Shown here piece after piece: positions 13,201-24,338 of a stretch of DNA of 64,000 nt (position 1 is its first letter; each line of letters starts with the position of its first letter). The position numbers and the translations under genes were made by a program. The stretch lies in assembly GCF_020921035.1 (NCBI RefSeq), contig NC_063156.1, forward strand, positions 24,042,283-24,106,282. The letters are read 5' to 3'. Below the pieces are notes generated by a model that was not told the DNA's origin, searched no databases, and saw nothing but the letters and a program-made list of their open reading frames with translations. This DNA comes from Rhodamnia argentea (Eukaryota > Streptophyta > Magnoliopsida > Myrtales > Myrtaceae).

Positions 13201-14303
13201 ATATGTTCGTTCTGTGGACTCCAAATAGTTCACGAAGTAGCACTTCTCTGATATCATAACATATTGCTTGTAATTCCAGGCGTGTAATTCCCTGGAACCA
13301 AATTATCAGCCTCCTGTGACATTTGTTGTCGTTCAGAAGCGACACCACACAAGATTGTTTGCTAGTAATCACCGTGACCGCGGTTCAGTTGATAGGAGTG
13401 GGAATATATTGCCTGGTAAGGTTTTGGCTTACCTCTGAACTAGCTTTGTTTGTTGGCATTATTTCGTTTGTTGAATATACAATTTGCAAATTATGAGCAG
13501 GCACTGTCGTGGACTCCAAGATCTGCCATCCCACAGAGTTTGACTTCTATCTGTGCAGCCATGCGGGTATTCAGGTATTCCACGTGCCATAGATAAACTA
13601 CATTTATGTGTTTCATTTATGGTCCTCAATTTAGAAGATGCACTTACACTTGGATGGATATTGGTAGGGTACCAGCCGTCCAGCGCATTATCATGTCCTC
13701 TGGGATGAGAACAAATTTACTGCTGATGGACTTCAGTCTCTGACTAATAACCTTTGCTACACGTTAGTATTTTATCTCTGTCGCGTTAGTGAATTTTAAG
13801 CCCCATCTACATTTGGGATTATTCAAATCATTGTGCTTTCTGTTTGCCAACTGTTCTTATGTCAGAAGATAAGATTTTTCTTTTTATCAGTAACTGTACT
13901 AGTGACTACTAATCAGAGCTGATTTACTCTTCTTAACTTGCAGTTATGCAAGGTGTACTCGATCTGTCTCTATTGGTGAGTCCTCTCTCTTTCTCTCTCT
14001 CTCTCTCTCTGCCCCCACACACATTAAATAGGAATATAGTTTTGAACTGGAATTGATGAATCTCTTGATCCTGCAGTGCCTCCTGCGTATTATGCTCATC
14101 TTGCTGCATTCCGTGCTCGCTTCTACATGGAACCAGAGACGTCGGACAGCGGTTCTGTGACTAGTGGATTCGCCACAGGACGTGGGGGTCCTGGTATGGG
14201 TGCTGCTGGTTCACGGAGCACTCGCGTGCCAGGAGCCAGTGCTGCTGTCAGACCGCTGCCTGCCCTCAAAGAGAACGTCAAGAGGGTTATGTTTTACTGC
14301 TAA
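7258..14303 (+). CDS. AGO1: ARGONAUTE1, small-RNA guided slicer
   Basis: AGO1 binds miRNAs and siRNAs and cleaves or represses complementary RNA in the cytoplasm and nucleus. I rebuilt 21 coding exons: 7258-7917, 8009-8217, 8298-8447, 8628-8761, 8899-9008, 9100-9206, 9332-9470, 9560-9676, 10862-10969, 11059-11130, 11768-11890, 11985-12150, 12236-12495, 12602-12744, 12913-12975, 13052-13115, 13280-13415, 13501-13574, 13668-13762, 13944-13975, 14077-14303. All introns are GT-AG and the sum is 3189 nt, giving 1062 aa (Arabidopsis AGO1 is 1048). A Gly/Gln/Pro-rich N terminus covers about 1-190, then N, PAZ, MID and PIWI domains. The slicer triad is intact: D769 in FGADVTHP, D855 in [11 protein letters not shown] and H995 in [16 protein letters not shown]. 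It ends in the usual RVMFYC. Confidence 0.97.
7634..7654 (+). promoter_or_regulatory. miR168 target site in AGO1
   Basis: This 21-base stretch in exon 1 begins TTCCCGAGCTGCACC and ends AAGCTA. It encodes PELHQA within the segment before the N domain. It matches the position and sequence of the known miR168 cleavage site of plant AGO1, through which AGO1 limits its own mRNA. Confidence 0.92.
10010..10835 (+). repeat. Tandem duplications in AGO1 intron 8
   Basis: The 1185-nt intron 8 contains two imperfect tandem duplications. One is about 65 bp at roughly 10028-10145 (units starting CCTGGAAT and ending AGTCTCAAT). The other is about 138 bp at 10561-10835 (units starting ACCAGGAGTCATA and containing CACATATCAAGT and CAGATTAATATT). 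Confidence 0.7.
11523..14011 (+). repeat. CT microsatellites in AGO1 introns
   Basis: Runs of CT dinucleotides occur in three AGO1 introns, at about 11527-11545, 12752-12776 and 13986-14010. The second and third lie just downstream of splice donors. Confidence 0.85.
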
Positions 14304-16983
14304 GTTTGGTTTGGTGGGTCTGTCTCTCGCGTAACTGTTGAGTTTGCTTTTTACGTCTGCTTCCCAAATTTCGCACTCTTTTCAGGGAAATATAAGATGT
14401 AGGTGGTTCATGCTCATGCCACACTATCCGGACAAAATCTTCTGACCTCCGTGATATTTGAATTTGTTGGATGCTAAGTTGGTCTTTAATGTGTGCTTTG
14501 CGCATTTTATAGCTTATATAGCAAGACAGTATCTCGGAGAAAGCTCAATGGTTACGCAGGTAATGTTGAGGATGAGAAGGCTGGCCAGTTGCCTAGCTAG
14601 TGACAGTTAAATCATATTTAAAAGGGTGGTTCATCGCCACGTCTTGTCGTCTGCTGGGGCTGCATTTGTATCTCTCTTCGAGCTTCCTTCCTTCCGGAAT
14701 GTTACAGGCATCTGCGCTCACACATGAAGTAGATAATTTTAAGCGCCCAATTCTGGTCATGATCTTGATTGCTTTTGCTCAGCTTATGCTACCCCGTCCA
14801 TTCATATACCATGTCCATCTTAGTCATGACGATACGATTTGATTTGGCCACACGCCACAAGACGCTTATGTACTGTTGAATCGGGCTACGTCATTGCTTT
14901 TGCTCTGCACAGGCATTTCGTTCAATGCTTTCTTTGAATTATTTATGATGCTCTTTGGCGTTGCCAGAATCCAATTTTTCATTGCGCTGTTGATGCATGT
15001 GACTCTCTACTCACCTCGCTAGTAGTAACAAAAAAAAGGGAAAGAAAAAAGATATGCTGAATATAATCTGGCCTGGGAGTAGGACGAGTCCGCCGCAGCA
15101 AACTGAATCAGCCCTACTCTCGGGTCCGAACGTTGCTCATCCACACGGGGATGCTGCATTTGGTCAGGGCTAGACTTGGGAAGCTGGGTCGGGTCGAAAA
15201 TCATCTCATTCAAAGATCAATGTGTGTCATCATGGTTGGCAGCAGCAAGCACACGCCCGTCAAAGATGATTAATAATTTGATATATAGATTTCCGTCAAA
15301 GGGAAGTTTTCATTCGTTATCAAAATGACACGAAAGAATCCATAAGACGTTTCAAAAATCATTACAACGAAGTAAGCTTACAGACATGCAAAATAAACGA
15401 AAATCCAAAAATCAATGTATGTCATCACAGCATGGTTAGCGGAGCTAAGCACACGCTCGTCCTTGAAAATCAAATATGTGACTGCATTCAAACAAAATGA
15501 TTGGCGGCCGATCATCGAATCATACATCATCATTATTGATAAGCATGCATCGAGATCTCCATTTGTATTTACAACTTTCACACAATTTTCGGCGTTCCCA
15601 ACATCACTGTATGGAAACAACAAAAATATGTTGAACAAGCTCGGATTTGACACTTGTAAGAATGTGCCAAAGCTTCCAACAAAAACGTATTGAACGAGCA
15701 TAAATATGGCACTAGAGCTGTTGTGAATACCAATGAAGCTAGAGATGGAGTACTTATTCATTAGAACATCCTAAATCTAGAACTAGATCGGGAGAGGAAA
15801 ACTCTCAAATTTAAGATTGAGAGAGTAAAGCTTCCGGATCTAGAGTGGGAGAGTAAAGCAAGAAACAAGAGAAAATAAAAAGAAAAGTAACCAAAGAGAG
15901 AGGAGAAGGAGAGTTCTAGGTCAAATCCCTCCCATCCATAAGTTGAAGAAGCGAAGAAAGGTAGAGTAAACTCGGAGAGGAGAGAGAGGTGGGGTGACAG
16001 GTTTCCGACTTATATTGACTCATTCATTCGCGATACAGTTTTACCGACACATACCCGACCTGTATAAACCCATACTCGACCCAAACCGAGCTCTTTTCTT
16101 AACAAAATTTTTCCTTCAACTGTCAATGGAAGTCCAGTTCGATGGTAGCCTGTCCACGTGCATTTTGAATAATAGGCGATACCATGGACCAACCCGCCAA
16201 GTGAGTGAGAAAGCTCGCGAGTAATGGACGGGAGCACGAAGATGGCGATAAGGCCAAGGGGGGTATTCAATAAGACCTATAAAGCTCTTAGTACATTATA
16301 ATTACCTCATCGTATTACTTAAGAATTGCAGTTTTATATCATGCATTGTCAAATGCATGCACGAATCGCAAGACATAGAAATGCGGTCTGGTTATACTCT
16401 TTCCTTGACTTTTAGCCTTTCCCACCAAATTTGAATAGTTACGCAAAGTAATTCTTGCAACACCTAACTGGGTTCTTTCCTTTTGCGAGCGGTGATTTGA
16501 TATTCTTCGCATGACCTCAGAAGCATACAAGATGCATCCGATGCTCTCTACCTCTCTTATCTGGCGAGCATTAAATCCTTGTCGAGAAACGGAGATATGA
16601 ATCAAGCTAATTAAGTGGCCCTTAATCGGTACAAAGATCGATTAATTGCACTTTGAACCGAAAATAACAATTTTAAAAGAATGAATCGGTTAAGCTTCGA
16701 TTGCATTGCTCCAATGCACTTCAACAATTTTAATTGATTTTCAGCGAGCGATTATTGAATAAGTCTCATGTTTCTTCGACGGTTCAAATCCAATGAGAGC
16801 AATGCGTCGAAGCGATTAAGGAATACTTTTCTTAACGAGTTGAGAGCCGCTAGTCCGATAGTCCGACAGTAGTGTCAATTATTTTTAACTATACGATCGC
16901 TCAATTAATATGTGTTTTATGCAAAACACGCAGTGATGGCTTGTGAATTTACGGTTGAGATTGTACCGTCACCGATAGGATCG
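14304..16983. other. AGO1 3' UTR then intergenic DNA
   Basis: The first few hundred bases are presumably AGO1 3' UTR. Beyond that there is no exon I can support. A short near-duplicate pair occurs at about 15210-15270 and 15405-15465, sharing ATCAATGTRTGTCATCA and AAGCACACGC. The 15780-16000 stretch is purine-rich. Confidence 0.45.
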
Positions 16984-17323
16984 GGGGTGTCAACAAAGCC
17001 CGCGCCGGACGAGGCTAACCCGGCTCTACCAGGCTCGAAAATTCACTTAATTTTCGGGGCCTTTTCGAGCCGGGTCGTCGTCCGACTTTTTTTAACACAA
17101 ATTTTTTTTTATTTTTAATTTAATTTAATTTTTTCTTTTTACGTTCTTTCATTTGATGAGTTTGTTAATTGATTTTGATTCTAAAAAAAAGGAAAAAAGA
17201 ACCAGACCAGAATCTGGCCCGACTCGACCCGGTCCGGCCAGTGTCGGGCCGCGTCGAGCTCGGTACTGTTTTGTTTCGGGTCGGCTCAGGCCGTGCTGAG
17301 ACCCGGCTCAGCCTGAGCCCGTT
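16984..17323 (-). mobile_element. Truncated hAT-type MITE relic
   Basis: From GGGGTGTCAAC at 16985 the sequence follows, in inverted orientation, the complete MITE at 60125-60428. It shows the same CGAAAATTCA...TTTTCGGG block, the same TTTTTTTAACAC, then a T-rich centre and a GGGTCGG-type GC-rich arm. The far end stops at GTTGA, so the second terminal repeat is cut off. This truncation lies just upstream of the SUS promoter. Confidence 0.65.
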
Positions 17324-17734
17324 GAAAGCATTTTCCTAACGAGTTTGCCTCCATGCTCCCTAAACCACCGGTGACATGTCTCATTTCCTTAAAATTCATA
17401 CCTGGGCGACGTAACGGCCGTTCTTTGCTTCTTTCACGTGCTTCTCCGTCGAGAGAGAGAGAGAGGTAGATGAAGAAAAGAATCAAATTGTCGTCCATTG
17501 CAGGGGCAGAAGAAAAACGAACACGTTCCAACAAATTCTTTTCCCTCCAACATTCGAATATCGTCCGACAGTCGGAAAACCTCTGACGCCGGTTTTTCCT
17601 GCCACACCAAAATTCCTTTCTTGGTTTAAATCCTCGAAACTTCCCACTCATTTCAATAAAGAATGTTCTTTCTCCTCCTCCCTCTTCTCTCCTCCCAATC
17701 CATTCTTCGTCCCTCTCCCAAGCCCCCCTCTTGC

Positions 17735-17744
17735 TATATATATA
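17735..17744 (+). promoter_or_regulatory. TATA box of the intact SUS gene
   Basis: TATATATATA lies about 100 nt upstream of the ATG at 17844. The tandem copy has TATATAT at 23809-23815 in the same place, and the leaders are alike (CACATTCCC then TCAAGGCAA). Confidence 0.7.
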
Positions 17745-17843
17745 CACATTCCCGTCAAGGCAAAGCATGAACAAGAACAAGAACAAGAGCTCCTTTGTGA
17801 AGTCCAAATCCGTTGCGGGGGTTGCGCTTCTTGAATCGCGGAG

Positions 17844-18214
17844 ATGGCCTCAGGTTCAGGGATTAAGAGGGCGGACTCGGTGGCCGACAACATGCCGGAT
17901 GCGATGAAGCCCAGTAGGTACCACATGAAGAGATGCTTTGCCAGGTAATCATCACTTGGTGCTTGGTACTTTTGTGGTCGTGGGTCTGGATGGGTGCTTG
18001 GTTTTCTTTGTTGTTTGCGCGCATCTAATGGATATATGCGAAGCTTACTTGGTTTGATGATTTGGTTTCTTGTTTGGAGAAGGTTTGTGGCGGGTGGGAA
18101 GAGGTTGATGAAACGCCAGCAGATTATGGAGGAGGTGGAGCAGTCAATTGAAGACAAGGTCGAAAGGGCTCAGGTTCTTGAAGGCCAGCTCGGGTTCATT
18201 CTTAGCTCCACTCT

Positions 18215-18252
<38 letters not shown>

Positions 18253-21200
18253 GCTGGCTCGTCTGAACCCTGTGCGCTCACCTGCGCCCGATCACTCGCA
18301 AATTGGACTTGCTATCCTCGTATTTTGGTTAATAGGCAAACAAAATTTTAGCTTTTCGAAAAGTCGCTAAGTTCCTTTGCCAGTCATGATTGGACTTACA
18401 GTTCCTGTTCGATTTCACTTTAAATGACTCCCCTCATGCATTGATGAATGTTTAACAGATTGCAGTTTAACCCACGTCCCTAAAATAGCAATAGCAGGGA
18501 CTGATGCAACTTGAAGAGTTTGAAATTTACACGTGAATTTGTCAAAGTAGCATAGCATTTCTGACTCCTATCATTTGATGCTCAAGCATTTGTCGAATTT
18601 ACTGTTCTCTGATTTTGCAGGAGGCAGCGGTGGTCCCCCCATCTGTCGCGTTGGCGGTTAGACCGAATCCTGGTATTTGGGAATATGTGAAGGTGAATGC
18701 CGGTGATCTTGAAGTAGAAGGCATCACTGCTAAAGAGTACTTGAAGTACAAGGAGACGGTTTTCGATGAGAACTGGTGCGTGCCTCAGATCTCCAGGAAT
18801 CCCCAAAGAGAATCACTTTCAGGAAATAGTTATATCATGCATTTCGTCTATGTTGATGGCTTTATGCGAAGTGCCGTGTCATGATTAATGCAAATGTTCG
18901 CTGCAATAGTGGTGAGGCCCAGTTCAATATCTTATTTCATCGCTCGAAACGATTTGGTCCTTTGTGCAGGGCAAACGACGACAACGCACTGGAAATAGAT
19001 TTCGAAGCCATTGATTTCACCACTCCTCGCATGGCACTTCCTTCTTCTATTGGGAACGGATTGAACTTTGTCACAAAGTTGATGACCTCTAGGATAAGCA
19101 AGGACAGTCAAAGTGCCAAGTCTTTTCTTGAGTTCTTGCTTGCCCTCAACCATCACGGAGAGGTAAGCATTTACACCTGCCAATTTGGTGATGAACGGAA
19201 CAAACAACCAAGGATAATGCAACACTTACCAATGATAGCGCAATGAATTGATGGGTTCTATTGTGGTTCCAATTTTCAGAATCTAATGATTAACCAGAAC
19301 TTGAACACGGTGTCGAAGCTTCAAGTAGCATTGATAGCAGCTGAAGCATTCATGTCCGCATTTCCCAAAGATGCACCTGTACAGAAGTTTGAGCAGAGGT
19401 TACCAATTTATTCTCACATTTGCAGAAAGAAAATTTCTTATACTCCCTTTTCACAGTATTAACTAAACCTGTCTTGCTTTTTTTCCTCTTGGTTTTCCAG
19501 GATCAAGGAACTAGGATTCGAAAAAGGTTGGGGCGATACTGCAGAGCGAGTGAAAGAGACAATGCATACTCTGTCCGAGTTGCTTCAAGCTCCGGACCCG
19601 GAGAAAATGGACTTGTTCATTAGCAGGCTTCCTATGATTTTCAACGTCGTTATATTCTCTCCCCATGGCTACTTTGGCCAGTCAGACGTCCTTGGGTTGC
19701 CAGATACCGGTGGCCAGGTACTATATACGTGGATATTTCGAGTCAAATGTAGAGAAAACTGCAAAATAAAAGGCACTTCATGCATGAGAAAAGTGGGACT
19801 AGACTCTCACGGCACAAATCTGACTAAGATATAAAGAGAAATCTTATGCTGCACAATTTCTCTAGGTGGTTTACATCCTAGATCAAGTGAGGGCTTTAGA
19901 GGAAGAAATGCTCCTGAGAATCAAGCAGCAGGGCCTTGCAGTGAAGCCTAACATTCTTGTGGTGAGTGACTCACAAGCCCACAGAGAGATTAGTCCTCTA
20001 GATGTCGATAATTTACCAACAGAAATGCCTGCTTCGTCTTATCTTATGCTGTTCCACTCATGCAGGTCACGCGACTCATACCGGATGCAAAACACACCAA
20101 GTGCAACCAGGAGTTGGAGCCTATCGTGGACACAAAGCACTCCTACATTCTTCGGGTCCCTTTCAAGACGCCGAAAGGAGTCATTCTCCGCCAATGGGTG
20201 TCCCGTTTTGACGTCTATCCTTACTTAGAGAGATTTGCTCAGGCAAAAATATTCTAGATCTCATTGCTTCATCAGTGGCTTTTAGTTCGTATGATTGTTG
20301 GTGCCTAATTTTCTGATGCATTTGTTATTTCATTAGGATGCGGCTGCGAAGATAATGGATCACATGGATTGTAAACCGGATCTCATAATCGGAAACTACT
20401 CAGATGGGAACCTGGTGGCTTCTCTTATGGCTAGCAAACTCGGAATAACACAGGTTACCATTTCCCTCTCTCTTGCGACTAATGCTGCAAAGCCGAATGG
20501 AGGACCTGCGATTCTCATGATTTGTTGTTTACTGCTGCATGTTGGCTTCCTCTCTATCCAGGGTACCATAGCTCATGCTCTAGAGAAGACCAAGTACGAA
20601 GACTCGGACGTCAAGTGGAAGGAGATTGATCCAAAATACCACTTTTCATGTCAATTTACCGCGGACTTGATTGCGATGAATCAGACTGATTTTGTCATTA
20701 CCAGCACATACCAAGAAATTGCTGGAAGGTTAGTTTTAGCATCCTTCAAATTTGATAAGTTTGTAGGTCGAAGTATTTCTAGTGATGCTAATGACATTTA
20801 TCTTTCTTCAGCAAAACTAGGCCCGGACAATATGAAAGTCACACAGTGTTTACTATGCCGGGGCTTTGTCGGGTGGTCTCTGGCATCAATGTTTTCGAAC
20901 CGAAGTTCAATATCGCTGCCCCGGGTGCTGATCAATCTGTGTACTTTCCCTACACACAGAAACAAAGGAGGCTGACTGCTTTTCACCCTGCCATCGAGGA
21001 ACTACTCTACAAAAAGGAGGACAACAACGAGCATTTGTTAGTCCCATCCCGATTAGTTTATATTGGTTTGAACATTTGGGTTCTAAGGCATGTTTCCAGT
21101 GTTAACTCTTGTATATGTGGACAGGGGTTTTCTTGCTGATAGGAAGAAACCAATCATTTTCTCGATGGCAAGGCTCGATACCGTAAAAAATATCACTGGA

Positions 21201-22638
21201 CTAACAGAGTGGTATGGGAAGAACAAAAGGCTCAGAAGTTTGGTGAATCTCGTTGTTGTAGCAGGATTCTTCGACCCAGCAAAATCGAAAGATAGGGAAG
21301 AAATCGCGGAAATTAAAAAGATGCACTCCTTGATAGAGAAATACCAACTCAAGGGTCAGTTCAGATGGATTGCAGCTCAAACCGACAGATATCGAAATGG
21401 AGAACTGTACCGCTGTGTTGCTGATACCAAAGGAGCTTTTGTGCAGCCTGCTCTGTACGAAGCTTTTGGTCTGACTGTCATTGAAGCGATGGACTGTGGA
21501 TTGCCCACATTCGCCACTAATCAAGGTGGTCCTGCAGAAATTATTGTTGACGGTGTTTCAGGGTTTCACATTGATCCCAACAATGGCGACGAGTCAAGCA
21601 ACAAGATCGCTGATTTCTTCGAGAAATGCAAAAAAGAGCCTGACTATTGGAATAGGATCTCGACAGGAGGCCTTCAGCGCATAAACGAGTGGTAAGCATA
21701 ACTTAGAAAACATTGCGACTCATCGTGCAAAACATTTGTTTGATCCTTGATCGTGCTCCTTCGCAGCTACACGTGGAAAATCTACGCAAAGAAGCTCTTG
21801 AACATGGGGTCCATGTACGGAGTTTGGAGGCATATGAACAAGGAACAGAAACTCGCCAGGACAAGATACATACATATGATGTACAGTCTCCATTTCCGGA
21901 ACTTGGTGAGTCATCTGAGTTGGAGACTTATAAGGCTTTCTTTTCGATTCGAAAAAGACAGTTTGATTAATTTGAGCTACGAAAGCAGGCGAAGAACGTT
22001 CCAATCCCTATCGAAGAACCCCAAGAGCAAGTGGCGGCGGTGGAGAGCGCACCCCAAAAACCAACACAAAAGCCAGAGACAGTTCCTCCGAAGGCGACAC
22101 CAGAACCTAGGCAAGTGACATGATTTTGTTGGCAAACCAAAATGACAACATGGAAGCATGACGTGCACCGTCACTTAACAACGAAGTGCTGAAACATAAA
22201 GCATGAAAGCACATTGAAGTTCTCTAGAATGCAAGCTAACACTTTACAATTTTCAGTGACCAGAAGATCCCGGAACCAGAGCTTCGAAGGTGAGAAATTT
22301 TGCCCGACCCATCGCATTGCAATGAACAGCGATCCCATTTACCGAGGAATCTAATGTACACGGAGACACACACACACACACACAACCAAATGCACAAACC
22401 ACACCATTCTGTTCTAGTTTTCAGGGAACTTATGTTAAGGAAGCCAAATATAGAAGAACCCAGAAGGCTATGATGAGCTAACAAGGTTTTAATTCTCAGG
22501 GTGGGAGATTTCCAGGAAAAGCCACTCTACTCGAGGATAGGGGACCGAGTACTTTGCCCCTGGAATTGGTGGTGCCTCACAATTACATTCATTTTGCTGT
22601 CATACTACGCCGTGTTGAGGCTTTATTTCTCAGATTGA
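17844..22638 (+). CDS. SUS: Sucrose synthase, SUS6/7 type, with predicted C-terminal anchor
   Basis: Converts sucrose and UDP to UDP-glucose and fructose; the SUS6/7 (class III) group is known for phloem callose supply. I rebuilt 16 exons: 17844-17944, 18083-18215, 18621-18775, 18970-19162, 19280-19398, 19501-19717, 19866-19961, 20066-20242, 20337-20453, 20562-20728, 20812-21036, 21125-21691, 21767-21905, 21989-22110, 22257-22289, 22500-22638. The total is 2700 nt, 899 aa. Seen: N-terminal phospho-site context KRADSVAD (Ser12), [23 protein letters not shown], the nucleotide-sugar motif [11 protein letters not shown] (E679 and E687) and [10 protein letters not shown]. Two introns use GC donors (20243, 22111). 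Residues from about 803 form a Pro/Glu-rich tail ending in a hydrophobic segment, [19 protein letters not shown], then RLYFSD. The core is certain; the last three exons are inferred from phase and paralogy. Confidence 0.9.
18216..18250 (+). repeat. CT microsatellite forming the SUS intron 2 donor
   Basis: Intron 2 starts GTCTCTCTCT..., so the splice donor merges into a CT microsatellite. The pseudogene copy has the same arrangement at 24293-24334, so it predates the duplication. Confidence 0.85.
22500..22638 (+). other. Last SUS exon encoding a transmembrane-like tail
   Basis: In the phase left by the preceding exon this segment encodes 45 residues and a stop. About 19 residues (875-893) are strongly hydrophobic and start with a Trp cluster, followed by RLYFSD. 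The paralogous segment of the pseudogene (about 28440-28595) encodes KWWCLTMVFILLSCYALMK followed by LYRFSD and a stop at the same place. See the finding for this region. Confidence 0.6.
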
Positions 22639-23224
22639 CCTCGCGAAGGGGGGAGGGAGGCATCACGGCAAAGCATTGAAGTCGTCATACCAAGACGGCA
22701 CTCAATAAGAATAGTGCTCAGACGCAATAACCAAATAAAAAAAAAATGTCATTTTCTTTTCGATTTTTCTGGGCAAACTGTATCAGAAAAAACTGTTGCG
22801 ATGTAAAGCGCATCTCTTGTAAAGAACAGATCATAAACGCTCGTAGGTTTGCGTCATCATGATGATATCAATAAGACAAGAACTTCGTTCTTACAGTTGC
22901 TGCCGTGATCTTCGATTGTACTGCCTGTTCTTAACAGAAAAAGCGAAAAAAGAGAGAACCGAGGGTCAATGATGGGATGAGCCTGGCAAAGAAGTCCCAC
23001 TTCTCCAGTTCTGGGCAGGTCCACATTTTCAAGATTATCGTTCTTTACTTAACTATGCGAAACCTCCTTCCCGCATTGAAAATTAGTTTAATATTCAAGT
23101 GAAAAAAAACACGTGTTTTATTTATTTATTTATTTGAATCTGTTCCCGGGGGTCGCTCCTTGCGGCACCATCATCATCCTCAAAACGAGACCACCTTCAA
23201 AACCTCCACTTCACTCTGCCAAAG
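22639..23224. other. SUS 3' flank, shared with the second copy
   Basis: Non-coding. It aligns in order with 28596-29000 downstream of the pseudogene (CATACCAAGAC then GCACTCAATA; GCAAACTGTATC; GAGCCTGGC then AAAGAAG). This shows that the duplication unit ran beyond SUS into the NDC1 upstream region. Confidence 0.65.
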
Positions 23225-23552
23225 ATGTCGCCTTTTTTAGCTCCTGAAATCGAATCCATCGCAAGAGAAGAGAAGAGAAGAGCTTCTTTGGGCATCTCTC
23301 GTGGCGTCTCTTCTTCCTCTTCAGTCCCGCCGTTTCTGCTTTCAGCCCGACCACTCGCGTTCGCAGCAGAGCGTCGGCCGACGCTCGGGTTCTCTACTCT
23401 GTTTCGCCTCCTTCGAGCTCTCACAGCTCCCTCTCCTTCCTTTCCTCTTCCACAGCCCGATCGTCCCCCGCTTCGCCGCTCGAGCTCGGCCTTGGGCTCG
23501 TCCGTTTGGCGATGAAGTCGCCGCCGGCGTCGCCTGAGCTGTGGCGGCGAGG
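23225..23552 (+). pseudogene. Truncated NDC1 exon-1 copy
   Basis: This GC-rich block matches exon 1 of the complete NDC1 gene at 29580 for about 330 bp. Shared landmarks are CTCCTTCGAGCTCTC, TCTCCTTCCTTTCCTCT, CCCGCTTCGCCGCTCGAGCTCGG and GCGTCGCC then GAGCTG. The NDC1 frame is broken: the segment reading LLCFASFELSQL is in a different frame from the start codon, and homology stops inside exon 1. No further NDC1 exons follow. It is the 3' edge of the upstream duplication copy, joined directly to the promoter of the second SUS copy. Any transcript would not give a nucleoporin. Confidence 0.85.
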
Positions 23553-23910
23553 TCAAAAGGAGAGAACAGAATGAGTTAAGGGACTTCGCTAGATGTTCTT
23601 TTTCAATATTATCGGAGAAGGGAAGAATCAGAAGGCTTTCTTGCGACAGAGAAGAATTAAAAGAGGTTTGCTCTGCGACATTGACTTCCTTTCTGGTCGT
23701 CAACTTCTTTTCCCGGAGAAGAAGCAATGACGGTATCTGAAGAATATTAAATAGTTGTAATTCCCCACTTATTTCAGCAAAGATTGTTCTTTCTCCTACT
23801 CTCTCGCTATATATGCACATTCCCATCAAGGCAAGAAGGAACAGGAGCTTCTTTGAGAATTCCAAGTCCTGTCGGTTTAGCAGCTTTCTCGCACTTCTTG
23901 AATAGCCAAA

Positions 23911-24289
23911 ATGTCCTCGGGTTCAGGCATTAAGAGAGGGGATTTGGTGGCCAATATTATGCTGGAGGAGATGAAGTCAAGTAGGAGTCATATGAAGAAA
24001 TGCTTTGCGAGGTGCTTGAAAGTTGATTCTTGGTTTTTTAGGGGTCTGGTCTGGTTCCTATGTTCTTGAATTGTCTTGTTCTTTTTTTTTTTTTTGTGCG
24101 TGTCAAATGGAAATCCATGAAGTTCACTCGTTTTTTGATTTGTTTCTCGGTTGGATAAGGTTTGTGGCAACTGGGAGGCGGTTGATGAAACGTCGGGAGG
24201 TTTTGGAAGAAGTGGAGCAGTCAATTGAAGACAACGTTGAGAGGGCTAAGGTTCTTGAAGGCCAGCTTGGGTTCATTCTCAGCTTCACT

Positions 24290-24338
<49 letters not shown>

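Noticed and set aside
23197-23865. A 222-codon minus-strand frame upstream of the second SUS copy
   Set aside because: It covers the NDC1 fragment in antisense and the SUS leader; composition (Arg/Glu runs) and homology show it is not a gene.
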